Positions 12,639 to 24,423 of a stretch of 64,000 nt of DNA are shown here, one piece after another (the first letter of the stretch is position 1; each line of letters starts with the position of its first letter). The notes under the pieces are model-generated. The model worked only from the letters and a program-made list of their open reading frames with translations, was not told the origin of the DNA and ran no database searches. This stretch comes from Welwitschia mirabilis. Lineage: Eukaryota > Gnetophyta > Gnetopsida > Welwitschiales. The translations under genes were made by a program, and so were the position numbers. The DNA lies in assembly GCA_051453625.1 (NCBI GenBank), contig JBOZIK010000001.1, forward strand, positions 214,073,726-214,137,725, in the 5' to 3' direction.

Positions 12639-13110
12639 CCGCTTATAAATAGTGAATTATTATTTCTTTTATAAATTATTTTAAAGTAGGATGATAAATG
12701 AAAATATATGTATATTTTTGTGATCTTAAGTCTTGTATTAAGAAAGATCACTTTTCTGTTCCTCTTATTGATAAAATCCTTAATAAACATTCTAGTCATT
12801 ATTACAATTAATTTCAGGATGGATATAGTAATCATTATTAAATTCCTATAACTCTAAAAGAGAGAAAAAATACTTTTACTTGTCAATTTGGAATCTTTTC
12901 TTACTATCACATATTATTTGATTTATTTAATGATCTTGACGTATAAAAGATATTTTTGCTAAATTCTTAGATGAATTTTTAAAAATATTCATGAATGATT
13001 TTTCTCTTTTTGGTGATCCTTTTGATCAAACATTCTATTATTTAAAGCTGATCTTGAATTATTATATTGATCATAATATTAAACATAGTTGGAAAAACGT
13101 TATTTCATAA
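12639..13110 (+). pseudogene. gypsy reverse transcriptase remnant
   Basis: In an intact element RT copies the element's RNA into DNA in virus-like particles. Visible pieces are LINSE (12642-12656), KDHFSVPLIDKIL (12743-12781), DGYS (12818-12829), TFTCQFG followed by FSYYH..FDLFN (12870-12930), and FMNDFS (12988-13005). The last is the catalytic box, normally with two adjacent aspartates; the first reads Asn, so the active site is lost. Pieces lie in more than one frame with stops between them. Confidence 0.85.
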
Positions 13111-13775
13111 CTACCAAAGGAATTATTCTAGCTTATATTATTTTAAGAAAGGAATAGAATTACATCCAAGATTAGTATCATTCATTCTTTTTCTACCCCT
13201 CTTTGTGTAAAAGATATAAGATATTTTATAGTAAATGGTGGTTTTTATCACTATTTTATTCTATCTTTTAGTTCTCTTAGAAAACTTGTGACTTAAATAT
13301 TAGTAAAAATACATCTTTCTATTAGACACTTAATTGTATACTTGCTTTTTAAAAACTTTAAAAACTTTTATCATCTTCACTTGGACTTTAAGCTTTACAT
13401 TAGTATTTTCCATTTTAGGTGATCACTAATTCAAGTGATTTTATAATAGATGCATTTTAGATTAAATTATTGAGTATAAACCTTAATTCATTCTAATGCT
13501 AATAAACTTTTACCTAGTGTGAGACTTAACTATTCTCCTACTAAAAGAAGATGTTAGTATTATCTTTTCTTTTGAAAAATTTCATCACTATCTTATGGAT
13601 TATCCTATAATCATTTTTAATGATCATGCTACTTTAAACTAGATTCCTAAAAATCCTTTAACTAAACCTCATCTTATGTGTTTGACTATATTATGTAAGA
13701 AATTAATATCACCATTAAGAATAGAGAAAGAAAGGAAAATATTATTACTAACCATTTATCTTGCCTTTTCTTACC
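13110..13775 (+). pseudogene. gypsy RT connection and RNase H remnant
   Basis: GGFYHYF (around 13247-13267) matches the conserved GFYRRF-type connection segment after the RT palm. Further on, KFHHYLMDYPIIIFNDHATL (about 13577-13635) corresponds to the RNase H segment with the TDHAAL-type motif, and ENIITNHLSC (13735-13764) to the end of the domain (normally N-x-x-A-D-x-L-S-R). The aspartate of that last motif reads Asn here. Stops and indels are frequent. Confidence 0.8.
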
Positions 13776-13794
13776 TATAAATTTTAATAAAATT

Positions 13795-14700
13795 AAAGAA
13801 AATCTTTCTAATGAAGATTTATTTTTTATTAACATTTTATCTCGCTATGCTAATATTGCAAATTTCAAAATCTTGTGGTAAACGCCCTAGGAACATATCT
13901 TATTATGAGTAGAATAAAATTTTGTATTAATAAATTATTATATGAACCATTACTATTATGTAAATATTATGATAATCAAGTCTTTCAAAGGTATGTACCT
14001 CATAATGAAAAGATTAGTTTCTTATAATTTTTTCATTATGCTATGTATGATGGTTATTTTAGTGGAAATAAAATCACATCTAAAGCCTTAAATACTCACT
14101 TATTTGGCCTATCATTATTAGAGATGCTAATGGATTTTATAAATCTTGTGACAAATGCTCATGGATGGGTATTATTATTAAAAGAAACAAAATGCTTCTT
14201 AAATCTATTATTGTCTTTGAACGTTTTGATGTTTGAGATAGTGATTTCATTGAATCATTCCAACCCTCCTTTGATAATTTTTATATTCCTATTTATATAG
14301 ATTATGTTACTAAAAGGATAGAAGCCAAATCTTGTAGAGATTATGATGTTACAAATATTAGTAAATTCTTAAAAAGTCATGTTATTATCTTTTTTGTTCA
14401 TTCTAAATTTATCATTTACGATCATCTACGATTAAATATTTAGAAATCTTATGCTAAAATGTGAGATTACTCGAAAAGCAAATACTTCATATCACTATCA
14501 AACTAATGACCAAGCATAAGTAACTAACCATGTGCGTATTATGATTCTTTAGAAAATAGTTAGCGCAAATAAAAAATATTGGTCTTAAAAATTATCTAAT
14601 ATATTATGGATTTATCATACAGCTTTCAAAACACTCATTAACATGACTCCTTACAAACTTATTTTTTATAAAATAATTATTTCTTCTTATTAAGATAAAA
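13795..14700 (+). pseudogene. gypsy integrase remnant
   Basis: Integrase inserts the cDNA into the host genome. An 85-codon open frame (14043-14300) overlaps HYAMYDGYFSGNKITSKAL (from 14034), which fits the zinc-binding N-terminal region. In another frame YKSCDKCSWMG supplies the paired cysteines. IDYVTKRIEAKSC (14297-14335) marks the catalytic core, and LWIYHTAFKT with NMTPYKLIFYK (14604-14670) marks the end of the core. The D,D,E triad is not complete in any one frame. Confidence 0.85.
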
Positions 14701-14924
14701 CATGAAAATTCTAAAATTATTTTTAATCTTAATCTTAACCTTAAAAAAATGAGATAAAAATAGAATGAAGAAATAAAATCAATTAGATAAAATTACATTA
14801 AATTCTCATAATAATCAATATTTTTCTAAAAAATGAATTAAATATTATTATTATGAGATCATTCTTAGAAAAAATATTTAACTAGGATATAAATTTTTTC
14901 TTTTAAATTTTAATTTTCATTTAT

Positions 14925-15020
14925 TTGTATACAATTAAAATCTAAATGGGATGGCCACTTTAATGTTATTCATGTATTTCCTTTTAGCTCTATTGATCTT
15001 AGAGATCCAAAAACAAGTCA
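14925..15020 (+). pseudogene. gypsy integrase C-terminal segment
   Basis: KSKWDGHFNVIHVFPFSSID (from about 14938) followed by LRDPKTS corresponds to the conserved 'sRW.GPF.V..VFP.GavE..D' tail of Athila-type integrase. It ends the recognisable coding part of this element. Confidence 0.8.
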
Positions 15021-16355
15021 AGTTTAAAGAGTAAATAATACTAAAATAAAATTATTTATCGATTAAAATTTAAGTGGACTTGAGATCTATTTTGATTTAT
15101 TTTTTGTATGTAAATGTGATAAAATCTAAAAGAAACCAAATATGTAACATTTTTTCTATTGTTTTTACTTTTTAATAAAAACTCAAAACTATTGGTATTT
15201 TTTAAATGATGAAATGAAAGGTATCGATATCATGTAATCATATTTAGAAATGTTATTAGCTTTAGATATAATGTACTCCTATTTATTTTTTAAAATTTAC
15301 CAACAAAAAAAATAAATTTCATTTTTAAAGTATTTTTCCCCTTCAATAAATTATCTGTATTTTTCACACTAAACTCCTATTTTTCATCCTAGTTAAGGGG
15401 TATAGCTACTTATTACCTAGGATATGAGATATCTCTAAGAATAATTTTATCATTACCTTTTTAGTTTTAAAACTATTATTACTAAAGTTTTAGAAATACA
15501 TCTTAATGTTATAATGCCAAAATCACATGTAAATGGATGTTGTAGCATTACTATAGTAAATAGTCTAAGGTTTTTGCATTATAAAATCCTCATTTTTGCT
15601 CCTCAGACCTCATTTATACTCTACATTTATGGGAAGTGGGCTACATAGTTGCATAGTGATCTTAGAAGTTTAATAGCAAAGATCTATCCAAATAGTGATA
15701 AGTCCTATTTCTACTATTTTCTTTTATCTTCTATTTAGTCTTATATGTAGTTATGCTTCTTATTTTAGAATTTTATAGTAAAAGTTATTTAATTTATGCT
15801 CTTTTACTACTTTTTCCCTTAAAGTTGATGAACTAGTTAGGGATTGGGTAGGTGAGTAGTTAGTTTACCTAGATCATGCTTCTTATCCTAATGATTCTAT
15901 AGCTATGTTTTTCAAAAACCTATAATATGATAAAGATGAAAATAAAGTGGAATCTATTATAGATGATATTACTATTCATTGGTCCCATAGAGCTACAACC
16001 AATGCCTTAGATATATCATTTTGCACCACTATGTATCATAGATCACCTTAATCTCAATTCTAACCTTTACAATAATGATTTTTTTATTGCTTATCTTAAG
16101 ATGATTCATGTACCTTTTACTCATTACTTTATGTTTAATGTCCTAGTTACTACACATACATCCCACTCCTTTTCTAATTTATTAAGGACTCTTCATTTAT
16201 TTGGGTAAGGTTTTTCTTCTTATGTTTATTATCTCATATGTATTCATGTTTTTCATACTCATTATTCTTAGGGTTTTATTATCATATGCTTAACATTTTT
16301 CGTTTGGAAGATTCTTATTTATCAGTATTCTAATTTTCATAAGAATGGCTATATT
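15021..16355. other. AT-rich DNA downstream of gypsy pol
   Basis: I see no domain, LTR or gene. It may be the 3' part of the gypsy element, but there is no second copy to compare. Confidence 0.5.
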
Positions 16356-16862
16356 TGTAACCCATTATAATAATATGAATTCCTTTAGATAAATTTTTCA
16401 TTATAAAAAGTAGAATCCATGATATAAAAATGTCAAGAATATAATGAAATCAAAAGAATTAAAAAATACGTAGTAATTCTCTAATGAAAAAAATCATGTT
16501 TTATTCATCATTGATAAAATGACACCTTTCCATATCAAATAGAAGGCTTGAAGAGTTGACTGACTAAGTTATACTTCTTTTAAGATCTAATTTTTGAAAC
16601 TAGTAGGAGGTCAAACCAACTTATTAAGAATTTAGTATACTTGTATAACTCACATGCATGCCCTTCACTCCTTCCTTGCCCTTGTTTTGATAATGGTGAA
16701 AGACTATCATGATGCTTCATAATAAATGTGACTCTTCATAACTAAGTACAAGTACTTTTACAAGTGTCATAAACCTTAAATAAAGATTTACGTGATTAAC
16801 AAACATGATATTTGATATTAATATCAATGAAAAGGGGGTATTATTTTCTTTAAGGAAAAAGG
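16356..16862 (+). repeat. LTR-like direct repeat, left copy
   Basis: This starts TGTAACCCATTATAAT and is collinear with 19476-19965. Shared blocks include GATATAAAAATGT, TTATTCATCAT.GATAAAAT, CAACTCACATGCA and AATGTGACTCTTCATAACTA. The TGTAAC start is typical of plant LTRs. A CA end and a clear PBS were not found, so the right boundary marks only where similarity fades. Confidence 0.65.
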
Positions 16863-18402
16863 AATCATAACAAGCTTCCCCATTAAGATTTATGTTCATG
16901 CTTAGACTACTATTCTTTAAGAAAACTTTTCTATTTGTCTACTTGTTCTTGTTTATATTTTTTTATCCTCATCTTACTTTACTATTTAAATGGTTCTAAA
17001 CAATTACTTATGAGCTTGTGTTTGTCCTTGTATGGCAGTAGGTAAATATCGCTTAGTTGTTTTCTTCTTTTTTGAATAGTTCCTCATGATATGTTCTTTG
17101 CTATTGTAGTGATAACATGTTGTAGCTCTACAATTAATTACTATTATTGGTATTTTATTTGGTCATTAATGTGGCATGTTATGATAATATAAAGATCATG
17201 ACTACGGGTATATGATATTAGGCATTCTATCTTGCATGGAAAGCTATTGCTCTTCCTCCATATAGTACTCAATATTTTGATACAATCCTTATGAGGATTC
17301 TAGTTTCAAATGGAAGATGAGATTCCATAGCCTTAATGGTAGAGTTCCTAAAAAATCATTTATAGGTATTTTTTGGTTGTGATGCATTTCGTACTTGATA
17401 AGTATCTGAAATTACTTTCAATGTTGATTGAGGTTACTTCTTTGCTATTGTAGACATTTAACTTGAATTCTCTTATCTATAATAAAATAATCTAAGATAA
17501 TATACTTTTTTTATATTCTTCTATGAAATTTAAGTAGTACACCTAATCATTCTTTATGCACTAAGATGACTTCATCATGTTGTTGCATCCTCAATTAAGG
17601 ACTTTATGGCATATTAACTTCATAGTTTATTCTATACATTATTTAGCTTAAAATGGTTCTTAATATGATATAGTTATTCTAGATCTTCTTCATAAAATCT
17701 AGAAGCACTAGCATACATTTGAATTTAAACCTTCTTAACATATTTTAAAGGTCATTATCCTCTATTCCATGGGGAAAAGTTCTTGTAATAAATGAGAAAC
17801 TTAATCTTTGCATGAAGTGACACTTTTATGTACATCAACTAGTGTTTTCTTCTCTAAAGGCTATGAGGATTTCCTTGCTAACTAGTGTATCCTCTCATTT
17901 TTAACCTAAAGTATAAGTTATACTTCATATTGTATCTCTTATATTCCTGTTTCAATGGTCATCCTTCTAATACTTATAAAATCAAGTCTAATTTATGGTT
18001 TATTTCTCTCTATGAGGCTTCTGAATTGGCATGGTTAGTTTTAAACTAGATGTGGATTTTGTTAAGTCTTTACTCTAAAGAATTAATATGAGTATTCACA
18101 TGATCCTTCATAACCTATTAATTCATGCTTTGCCTCCATGTCAACTATATTTTTCCCATTGCTTAGAATTTTAGAACTTTTATTAGTTTATTAGTTTTGG
18201 AAGCTATAATTATCAAAATAATTATAATTTTAGTTATTAACTAATAAGAAGTTAATTATCTAATCTTGTATTCTATTATGAAAGAATTCACTTTATAATT
18301 ACAATTAATTATTTCTTTCATCATGATTTTTTTCTATGGGTCTTGCTAAGGTTAATATGACTATCTTGTTGATACACTAGTGTCCTCTTAATTTCAAAAT
18401 GA
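16863..18402. other. Internal region between LTR-like repeats
   Basis: I see no Gag or pol motif and no open frame worth calling. If 16356-19965 is one element it is non-coding, like a LARD-type non-autonomous element. Two separate solo LTRs are an alternative. Confidence 0.4.
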
Positions 18403-19434
18403 ATTTATTTCATTCTTGAATGATGATATAGGTTTTATATATCTCTGTTGACCATATGATCTACTTGTAAGAATCTCACACTTCCTAGTATTTGAGACTA
18501 TTTTAATTAATCCATCAAGTAATGGTATGGAGTCTATATGTATTTGTGAATCATGTGAGCTATATAGTTATAACCCTGATGCTTCCTTATATTTAAAACT
18601 ATTTTATTTGATCTATTGAATAATTATATCACATCTATGGGATTTTTAAGACCATATGAACTACCTAGTTAGAGCTGACATCCCTCATGTTTGAAGCTAC
18701 TTCATTTAATTTGTAAAGTAATGAGGTGGTATATATGGATGATGTGAGCTGCCTATTTAGAATCTTAATGTCTTCTTATGTTTGAAACTACTTTATTTGA
18801 TCTATTAAATGATGATGTGGAATCTATAGAAGTTTATGGAACATATGAGATACTTAGTTAGATTTTAGATGTTTCATTATGTATGTTTAAACTATTTTAT
18901 TTGATCTATACAGTAATGAGTGTTAATGATTATGTGGATTACCTTGTCAAAACATTAACACTCCCTTATAATGAAAACTATTATATTTGATTTTTCTAGT
19001 CATGACATAACATCTATTTATTTTATGGGTCATGTAACCTAGTAATCAAAGCCTTGACATCCTATTATAATGAGAACTATCTTATTTGATCAATTGAGTC
19101 ATGAGGTAACATCTATTAGTCTTTATAAGCCATGTGAACTATGTAGTCTAAACCTTAATGTCCCCTTATGTTTGAAATTACTTCATTTGATCTATAGAGT
19201 AATGAGGTGACATATGTGAATTATGTGCACTACTTAGTTAGAATTTTATAATTTCCTTGCAATTAAAGTTATCTTATTTAATCTATTGAGTTATGATTTA
19301 ACATTTATTAAACTCTGTGAGTCATTTGGACTAAGTAGTTAGAACCTTAACATCCTCTTATAAGGCAAACTGTCTCACTTAATCCATTGAGTTATGATGT
19401 AATATCTATTAGTCTTTGTAGGCCATATGGACCT
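18403..19434. repeat. Minisatellite, 11 diverged units averaging 97 bp
   Basis: The anchor ATCTATTGAGTAATGAG, with variants, recurs at about 18412, 18511, 18611, 18711, 18800, 18904, 18990, 19089, 19190, 19281 and 19382. Spacings are 86-104 bp. Other shared parts are ACATCTATTAGTCTTTG, CCATGTGAACTACTTAG and CCTTATGTTTGAAACTACTT. Units differ from each other by many substitutions, so the array is old. It ends in a T run about 40 bp before the right LTR-like repeat. Confidence 0.9.
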
Positions 19435-19475
19435 TTTTTTTCCTATATTTTATGTATATTGTAGGTAATACTAAT

Positions 19476-19965
19476 TGTAACAATCCAAATTCTTTTAAAT
19501 AGATTTTCATTATTAAAAAATAAAGTCGATGATATAAAAATGTAATAGTGGAATGGATATCAAAAGAATTGAATAATACATAGTAATTTACTAAAATCAT
19601 GCCTTATTCATCATCGATAAAATAACTCCTTTCCATGTCAAAAAAAATGCTTAGAACGTAAAGCAACCAAGTCATATTGCCTTCAAGATTTAGTTTTTGG
19701 AACTACTAAGGGAATAGGCTATCATGTCAAGGATCCAATATACTTGTACAACTCACATGCAGGTCCTTCACGCCTTCCTTGTTTTTATTTTAATGATGAT
19801 AAAATTTAATTATGATATTTCATAATAAATGTGACTCTTCATAACTAAGTACAATTAATTCCATAAGGGTTATACTCCTTGGATAAAAAATTACATCTTT
19901 AGCAAACATAATAACTAATGTTAACAATAATGAGTATGGAGTATTATTTTATATAAAGAAAAAGG
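19476..19965 (+). repeat. LTR-like direct repeat, right copy
   Basis: This starts TGTAACAATCCAAATTC and matches 16356-16862 over about 490 bp with many substitutions and small indels. See the left copy for shared blocks. Confidence 0.65.
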
Positions 19966-20871
19966 TCTTGTGATTTTCATACTTTTCCATAACTAATTTT
20001 AAACAACCTTGAGAGGTGGTATGATTTTATAAGCATAAGTAGTAGCAGCCTAAACTTAGCCTAAGAAATATGATTTCCCATTAGTTAGGATTGATGAGTG
20101 CTTGTGTATAATTAAGCATAAGAGGATGACGTAGTCATATTCTATTAATAGCTTAACTTTTGATTTTTATTTAATGACTCAGTTTTTCTCTCATAGATTT
20201 GAATTAAATTTAGATCAATAATTAGCTCAACATGGTCTTTAACATACGACTGCCATATGAAGCATGAATACTATAGGAGAGATAATAGTGGATCTTATTC
20301 TCCTCCTCATCTTTCTACTCCTTAGTTGTATTTATTTGTATTATAGCTAAATATTTTTGCTTCACTATCATTTTTTAATATTATATGTATTTAATGCTTA
20401 ATCATTTTATGTTTAAAAAGTTATGTTTTTTATGTGTAAAATCTATGTAATTGACTATCTTTTTATAACATTGCCTTATGATGTTTAATAAGCTAGGTAA
20501 CATATAAAACTATAAACATCCAGATTACTAGTCAGTATGACTAAGTAAATGATGTAATTTCTCATCATTAGGTGTAACAAAAAATTCACTAAGTATGTTA
20601 ATAACAAATCTAATACCACATCCTATAGGTAAACATTAGAATTAGCTGCAGGATTTATTCCTCTTATTACCATCATTTGTATGAGTCATATAAGAAAACT
20701 AATTAGGAGGTGTCATGGAATCTAAAGATTTGATAAACAAAGGTATTAAAAACCATAATTTTTTATTACTTTTTAAACTATAATACTACACTTAGAGGTA
20801 TTTTTTTTTAAGAACTACACTTAGAGGTATTTTTTCACTTTTTAAGAAACAAGATCATTAGATATTTTTTG
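19966..20871. other. AT-rich spacer with a small duplication
   Basis: No gene or element is recognised. A 29-bp unit starting ACTACACTTAGAGGTATTTT is tandemly duplicated at 20785 and 20814 (to about 20836). Confidence 0.6.
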
Positions 20872-21960
20872 AATATAAAATAATGCAATGTGATTTACTT
20901 TGAGAAAATTCATTATGATCAAGGTCATAAGGTTGATATATAAGGTGAAAATGTAAAGCATGAAGGAGTGCTTCAATATATTAGCCCTAGAAATGCCTTA
21001 GAGTTCCTTTCCATCATCATATTTCATCTACTTATTAATGTGATGATTATTGCAATGATTATTTTATTTTTACACTAAATGCATAACATTAGATCATATC
21101 AAAACAACAGTACCTTGAAAATTTACATTTCAAAAGCTATAATCTAGTTATCTTTAGGAATTTTTCAGTTAAATATGTTATTTTCATGTGATTTTAGTTA
21201 TAAGGAATAAAATTAACTCAATTTGTATTTTTGAATTATTTTGTAGTTAGAAGTGTAACTACGTATAGTGCTACAGTGTCATTTCCTAATCTAAATTAGG
21301 GATACTAACATTATAAGATTCTTTACAAATTAGAATCAAAATTAAATGATAAAATTCAAAAGTTACGGCAACTTACACATCTGAATTAATCCTACTATAA
21401 TTGTAAAGACCTTTCTTCAATGTCAAATCAAATATTAATAATAATCAAGACATATTCAAGAGAAGTACATGCTTAAAACCCATTTTATGTCATTTTCATG
21501 TTGTAGAAGGAACTTTTGAGTACATTTGTATCTCATTTCTTCTCTTTAAAGTTGATATTCTATTTATATTATCTTTGAAAACCTTTTTATTCTTCATTTT
21601 CATTTATTATACTAACTTTCTATCTCATTTCCCTAATTTTCTATTTACCCAAAGGACATTATAGGGTGATGAACTACATGTGAATGAGTAGTGCAAAAGG
21701 AGAAGAATCCATTAGATCTTATAAAATTTGAATAAAATACTAATAAAAAGGCTTGTGATTTCATCTAAAACTAATAATTTTTATTTTACCTTATAGTTTC
21801 TATACTTATATTTACAATATCTGTTCATTCTTATCATGAATTTCTTTTATTTTTATTAGGCTTGTTATAGCATGTTGCATATTTAGTACTAAAAGGATTG
21901 TTACATATTTAGTCCCTCTCGCAATATTCTTTCATTTTACATGGTTGATAATTCTATGTA

Positions 21961-22030
21961 AAGAATCATGTGCTTTGTCTCTCTTCTCTTTTCCTAAGAA
22001 TCATGTACTCTGTCTCTCTTCTCTCTTCTT
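21961..22030. repeat. 35-bp tandem duplication
   Basis: AAGAATCATGT followed by a CTCT-rich stretch occurs at 21961 and again at 21996, with a few differences. Confidence 0.9.
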
Positions 22031-22136
22031 TCCTTCATTCTTCTCATTTCTTCTATTACCATTTTCTCATAATTCCATCTTGATTCTTAAGCATTAAACA
22101 AGGGATTATTATTTTCTCCTTTCCAATAGCATAAAT

Positions 22137-22184
22137 TTAACATGAACATATGTAATTTACTTAACATGAACATATGTAATTTAC
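22137..22184. repeat. 24-bp perfect tandem duplication
   Basis: Two identical 24-bp units starting TTAACATGAACATATG lie back to back at 22137 and 22161. Confidence 0.95.
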
Positions 22185-22784
22185 TTAATTATTAATTTAA
22201 AAATATTTATTTTTACATTATTTATTTTCTCTCTTTTCATCTTTTCTCAAATTAAAGTAGAACCAGTGAATTTCATTACTTGTTTTAATCATAACTCTTT
22301 TTCTGTAACTCTAATTTCTTTAAATGTTTTTTAGTGGATTTCTCTCTTTATTTAGAAACTTTTAGTATTAAAAAGAAATAGCATAAATTGGGCCTTTATA
22401 ATTTTATTTTTGATAAACTATAATTGAATTTATAGTTTTACTTACAATTTTTCTAAAACTATGAAATTTTAAATTGTTCAGGTCTTATACATTGAATTCT
22501 TAAGTCACTATTTCTCTATTTTTAGAAAGTTGAGATTTAATCTTATATTATTGTTTAAGTACTTTTATAATATGAAATCTAATTTTTCTTTTTTTTTATA
22601 TTTTTTATTTTTTTTTTGATCAAAGCAATGTTGACTATAATTTTTATAAATTCTTTTAGACACTTTATTTCCTATTGATTTTAATAGATCATGCTTAATC
22701 TTGAATTTTTGATACTGGAAATTTATTATAGGACATATTGTAATTATTTTCAAGGTTTGTGAAAGTTCTAAGTCCATTTTCTTA

Positions 22785-22859
22785 AGTTTCTTTCTTCTCT
22801 CTCTCTCCCCACTCCATCCCTCCACCCCCTCGCCTCTTCTCTTCTCTTCTCTTTCTTTT
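22785..22859. repeat. Polypyrimidine tract within copy C
   Basis: About 75 bases are almost entirely C and T, with runs of CTCTCTCTCTCC and CTTCTCTTCT. Copies A and B have a shorter, A-rich purine version on their plus strand. Confidence 0.9.
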
Positions 22860-23660
22860 GGCTGAAATGTCATGAGATTTACTAAGTGTTACTTTGATAG
22901 GATAAGAATTTACATGATGATTTTTAATCTATTTCTAGTTAATTAGGATTTATATACATTACTTTCATAATTCACTTTAAATATAATTAAGAGTCATTTC
23001 TCAAATCAATTCATTAAAATTTAGTGAAAATATCATTAAAATTAAATCATTTACTATGTTAATTTTAAGAATCATGTTTTTAAAGTGTTATATTTTGATT
23101 TAAGTTTCTATAAATTTAGTATTGAATGAAATAAGACATTTAAATTACTCATGTACATCCACCTCAAATTATTTCAAGAATTGAATGCTTCAAGAAAAAT
23201 TATTTCTATGTAATAATGACTTAAGTTATATTAACTATTTTAATTATCTTAGTTATTCATTTGAATTATTCATGGTCTTTATAATAATAGTGAATGTTTA
23301 TTAAATATTATTTATTTCTTATTCATTTTTTAAAACATTTTGTGAAAATTATCTTTTTACACATGTAATTCTTAATATTTATTATTAGTCGTGTGATGTA
23401 ATTATGTGAATCTCAAGAATAGTTATTTTATCATGTAAAGTCGTAGTTTGATAAGATAATGTATAAAATTTTCCTAAACTCTATGGCATGTGTTTTGTCT
23501 ATTTAATACTCATGTCCTTTCATTATATATGCAATTTAACCTAGGATATTTATCTATGCTTTATTTTATTTTCTAGGCTAAATTATTATGTTATGTATAC
23601 ATTTCTTTTTGCAAAATATTAAAGCATAATATCCTCATTTTAATAATTTAGTTTTACTTC

Positions 23661-24228
23661 AAACAACTATCATCATCATTAGCTACATAGTCATTTTTTG
23701 ATTTAGACATGTAGCTTGACTAGTCTTTTTTTGTTCTTTTACTTAGCTACTTTTCAAGTGATATTTAGACTTTTATAACTTTTTCTTGCATTCCTTGTGC
23801 ACCTCCACCATTTTCATTAGTGATAAATGAGAAGAGTTTATTTTAGTTTGAACATAGAACTTTTAATGCAAACTAAAAACTCTTTATAGCTTTTGTATGC
23901 TTTAATACTCTTATCTATATGCTCATTCAGAAATTTCATAAGTTATAGCATGTGACATAATGATTGTCTCTTACTTTTATTCTAATTCTTGTTTACATCA
24001 TGGTTTATAAAATGATAAAAAAAATTTCTAAGTTATTATGCTTTTTTTATTTATATTACATAAATATAATATAGTGAATATTAAATTACTATGCTTGTCA
24101 CATAATGAAATGTATCCCCTAAAGACATATACGTTTTTCCCTTAGTGACATTTATCTCTAGTTATCTTTAAATGTATTACCTATATTCAAAATTCTTATA
24201 GAAGATGGATAGATTTTAGAAAGGTATA
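23661..24228. other. AT-rich spacer before copia element
   Basis: No feature is recognised. If the copia element inserted into another LTR element (see 36166-37200), this could be part of that host element. Confidence 0.5.
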
Positions 24229-24409
24229 TTCTAAGGTTTTACACATCATGGTTTCATATCTAGGAATACATAAAAACCCTAGTGAAACCCTAATAGTATG
24301 CTTACCTTTGTAAGTAAACTCTTCGATGAAGGAAAGGAAGACAAGAAATAAAATTCATTTTTTTGGGAAATGTTGTGCCCTTGCTTTTGTGATTTCTTAT
24401 TTCTTAACA
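24229..24409 (+). repeat. copia 5' LTR (181 bp)
   Basis: It aligns along its length with 35931-36116. Shared blocks are CTAAGGTTT, CTAGG.ATA, ACCCTAGTGAAACCCTAAT, TTATAAGTAA-like text and CTCTTGCTTTTG. It begins TT instead of TG, a single change, and ends TTAACA. Small reading frames here (24326-24520) are LTR sequence, not genes. Confidence 0.85.
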
Positions 24410-24411
24410 AT

Positions 24412-24423
24412 TGGTATCATAGC
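24412..24423 (+). promoter_or_regulatory. Primer binding site, tRNA-Met type
   Basis: TGGTATCATAGC lies two bases after the LTR end. It differs by one base from TGGTATCAGAGC, the common plant copia PBS complementary to initiator tRNA-Met. Confidence 0.85.

Larger units (their letters stand above)
12636..15020 (+). mobile_element. Ty3/gypsy (Athila-like) retrotransposon pol remnant
   Basis: Translated motifs appear in the normal gypsy order: RT (12.64-13.1 kb), RNase H (13.1-13.77 kb), integrase (13.8-14.7 kb) and integrase C-terminal region (14.93-15.02 kb). The motif style (KDHF..P.ID, TFTCQFG, NHLSC, TAFKT..NMTPYKL) resembles Athila/Tat-lineage polyproteins more than chromoviruses; this is from memory of the families. 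Many stops and frameshifts show it is dead. Gag, protease, PBS and LTRs were not found, so this is a fragment or its ends are too decayed. Confidence 0.85.
20872..23660 (-). repeat. Unclassified ~2.8 kb repeat family, copy C (inverted)
   Basis: The reverse complement of this segment is collinear with copies A and B. The A-start landmark lies near 23660 and the A-end landmark near 20872. The block around 23500-23545 (TTAATACTCATGTCCTTTC, then ATATATGCAATTTAACCTAGG) is the reverse of A near 4400-4440. It lacks the SINE of copy A. Its GA-rich block upstream of the ATGGACTTAGA landmark has become a long CT tract on this strand. Confidence 0.78.

Noticed and set aside
12632-12835. 67-codon minus-strand ORF
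   Set aside because: It is antisense to the gypsy RT remnant, whose plus-strand motifs explain the sequence.
18403-19434. CRISPR-like array
   Set aside because: Units are contiguous and diverged, without short identical repeats separated by unique spacers. The context is a plant nuclear genome.
22565-22873. 102-codon minus-strand ORF as a gene
   Set aside because: It lies in repeat copy C. Its first third is the polypyrimidine tract read as charged residues, and the rest corresponds to the ORF of copies A and B, which is truncated in B.
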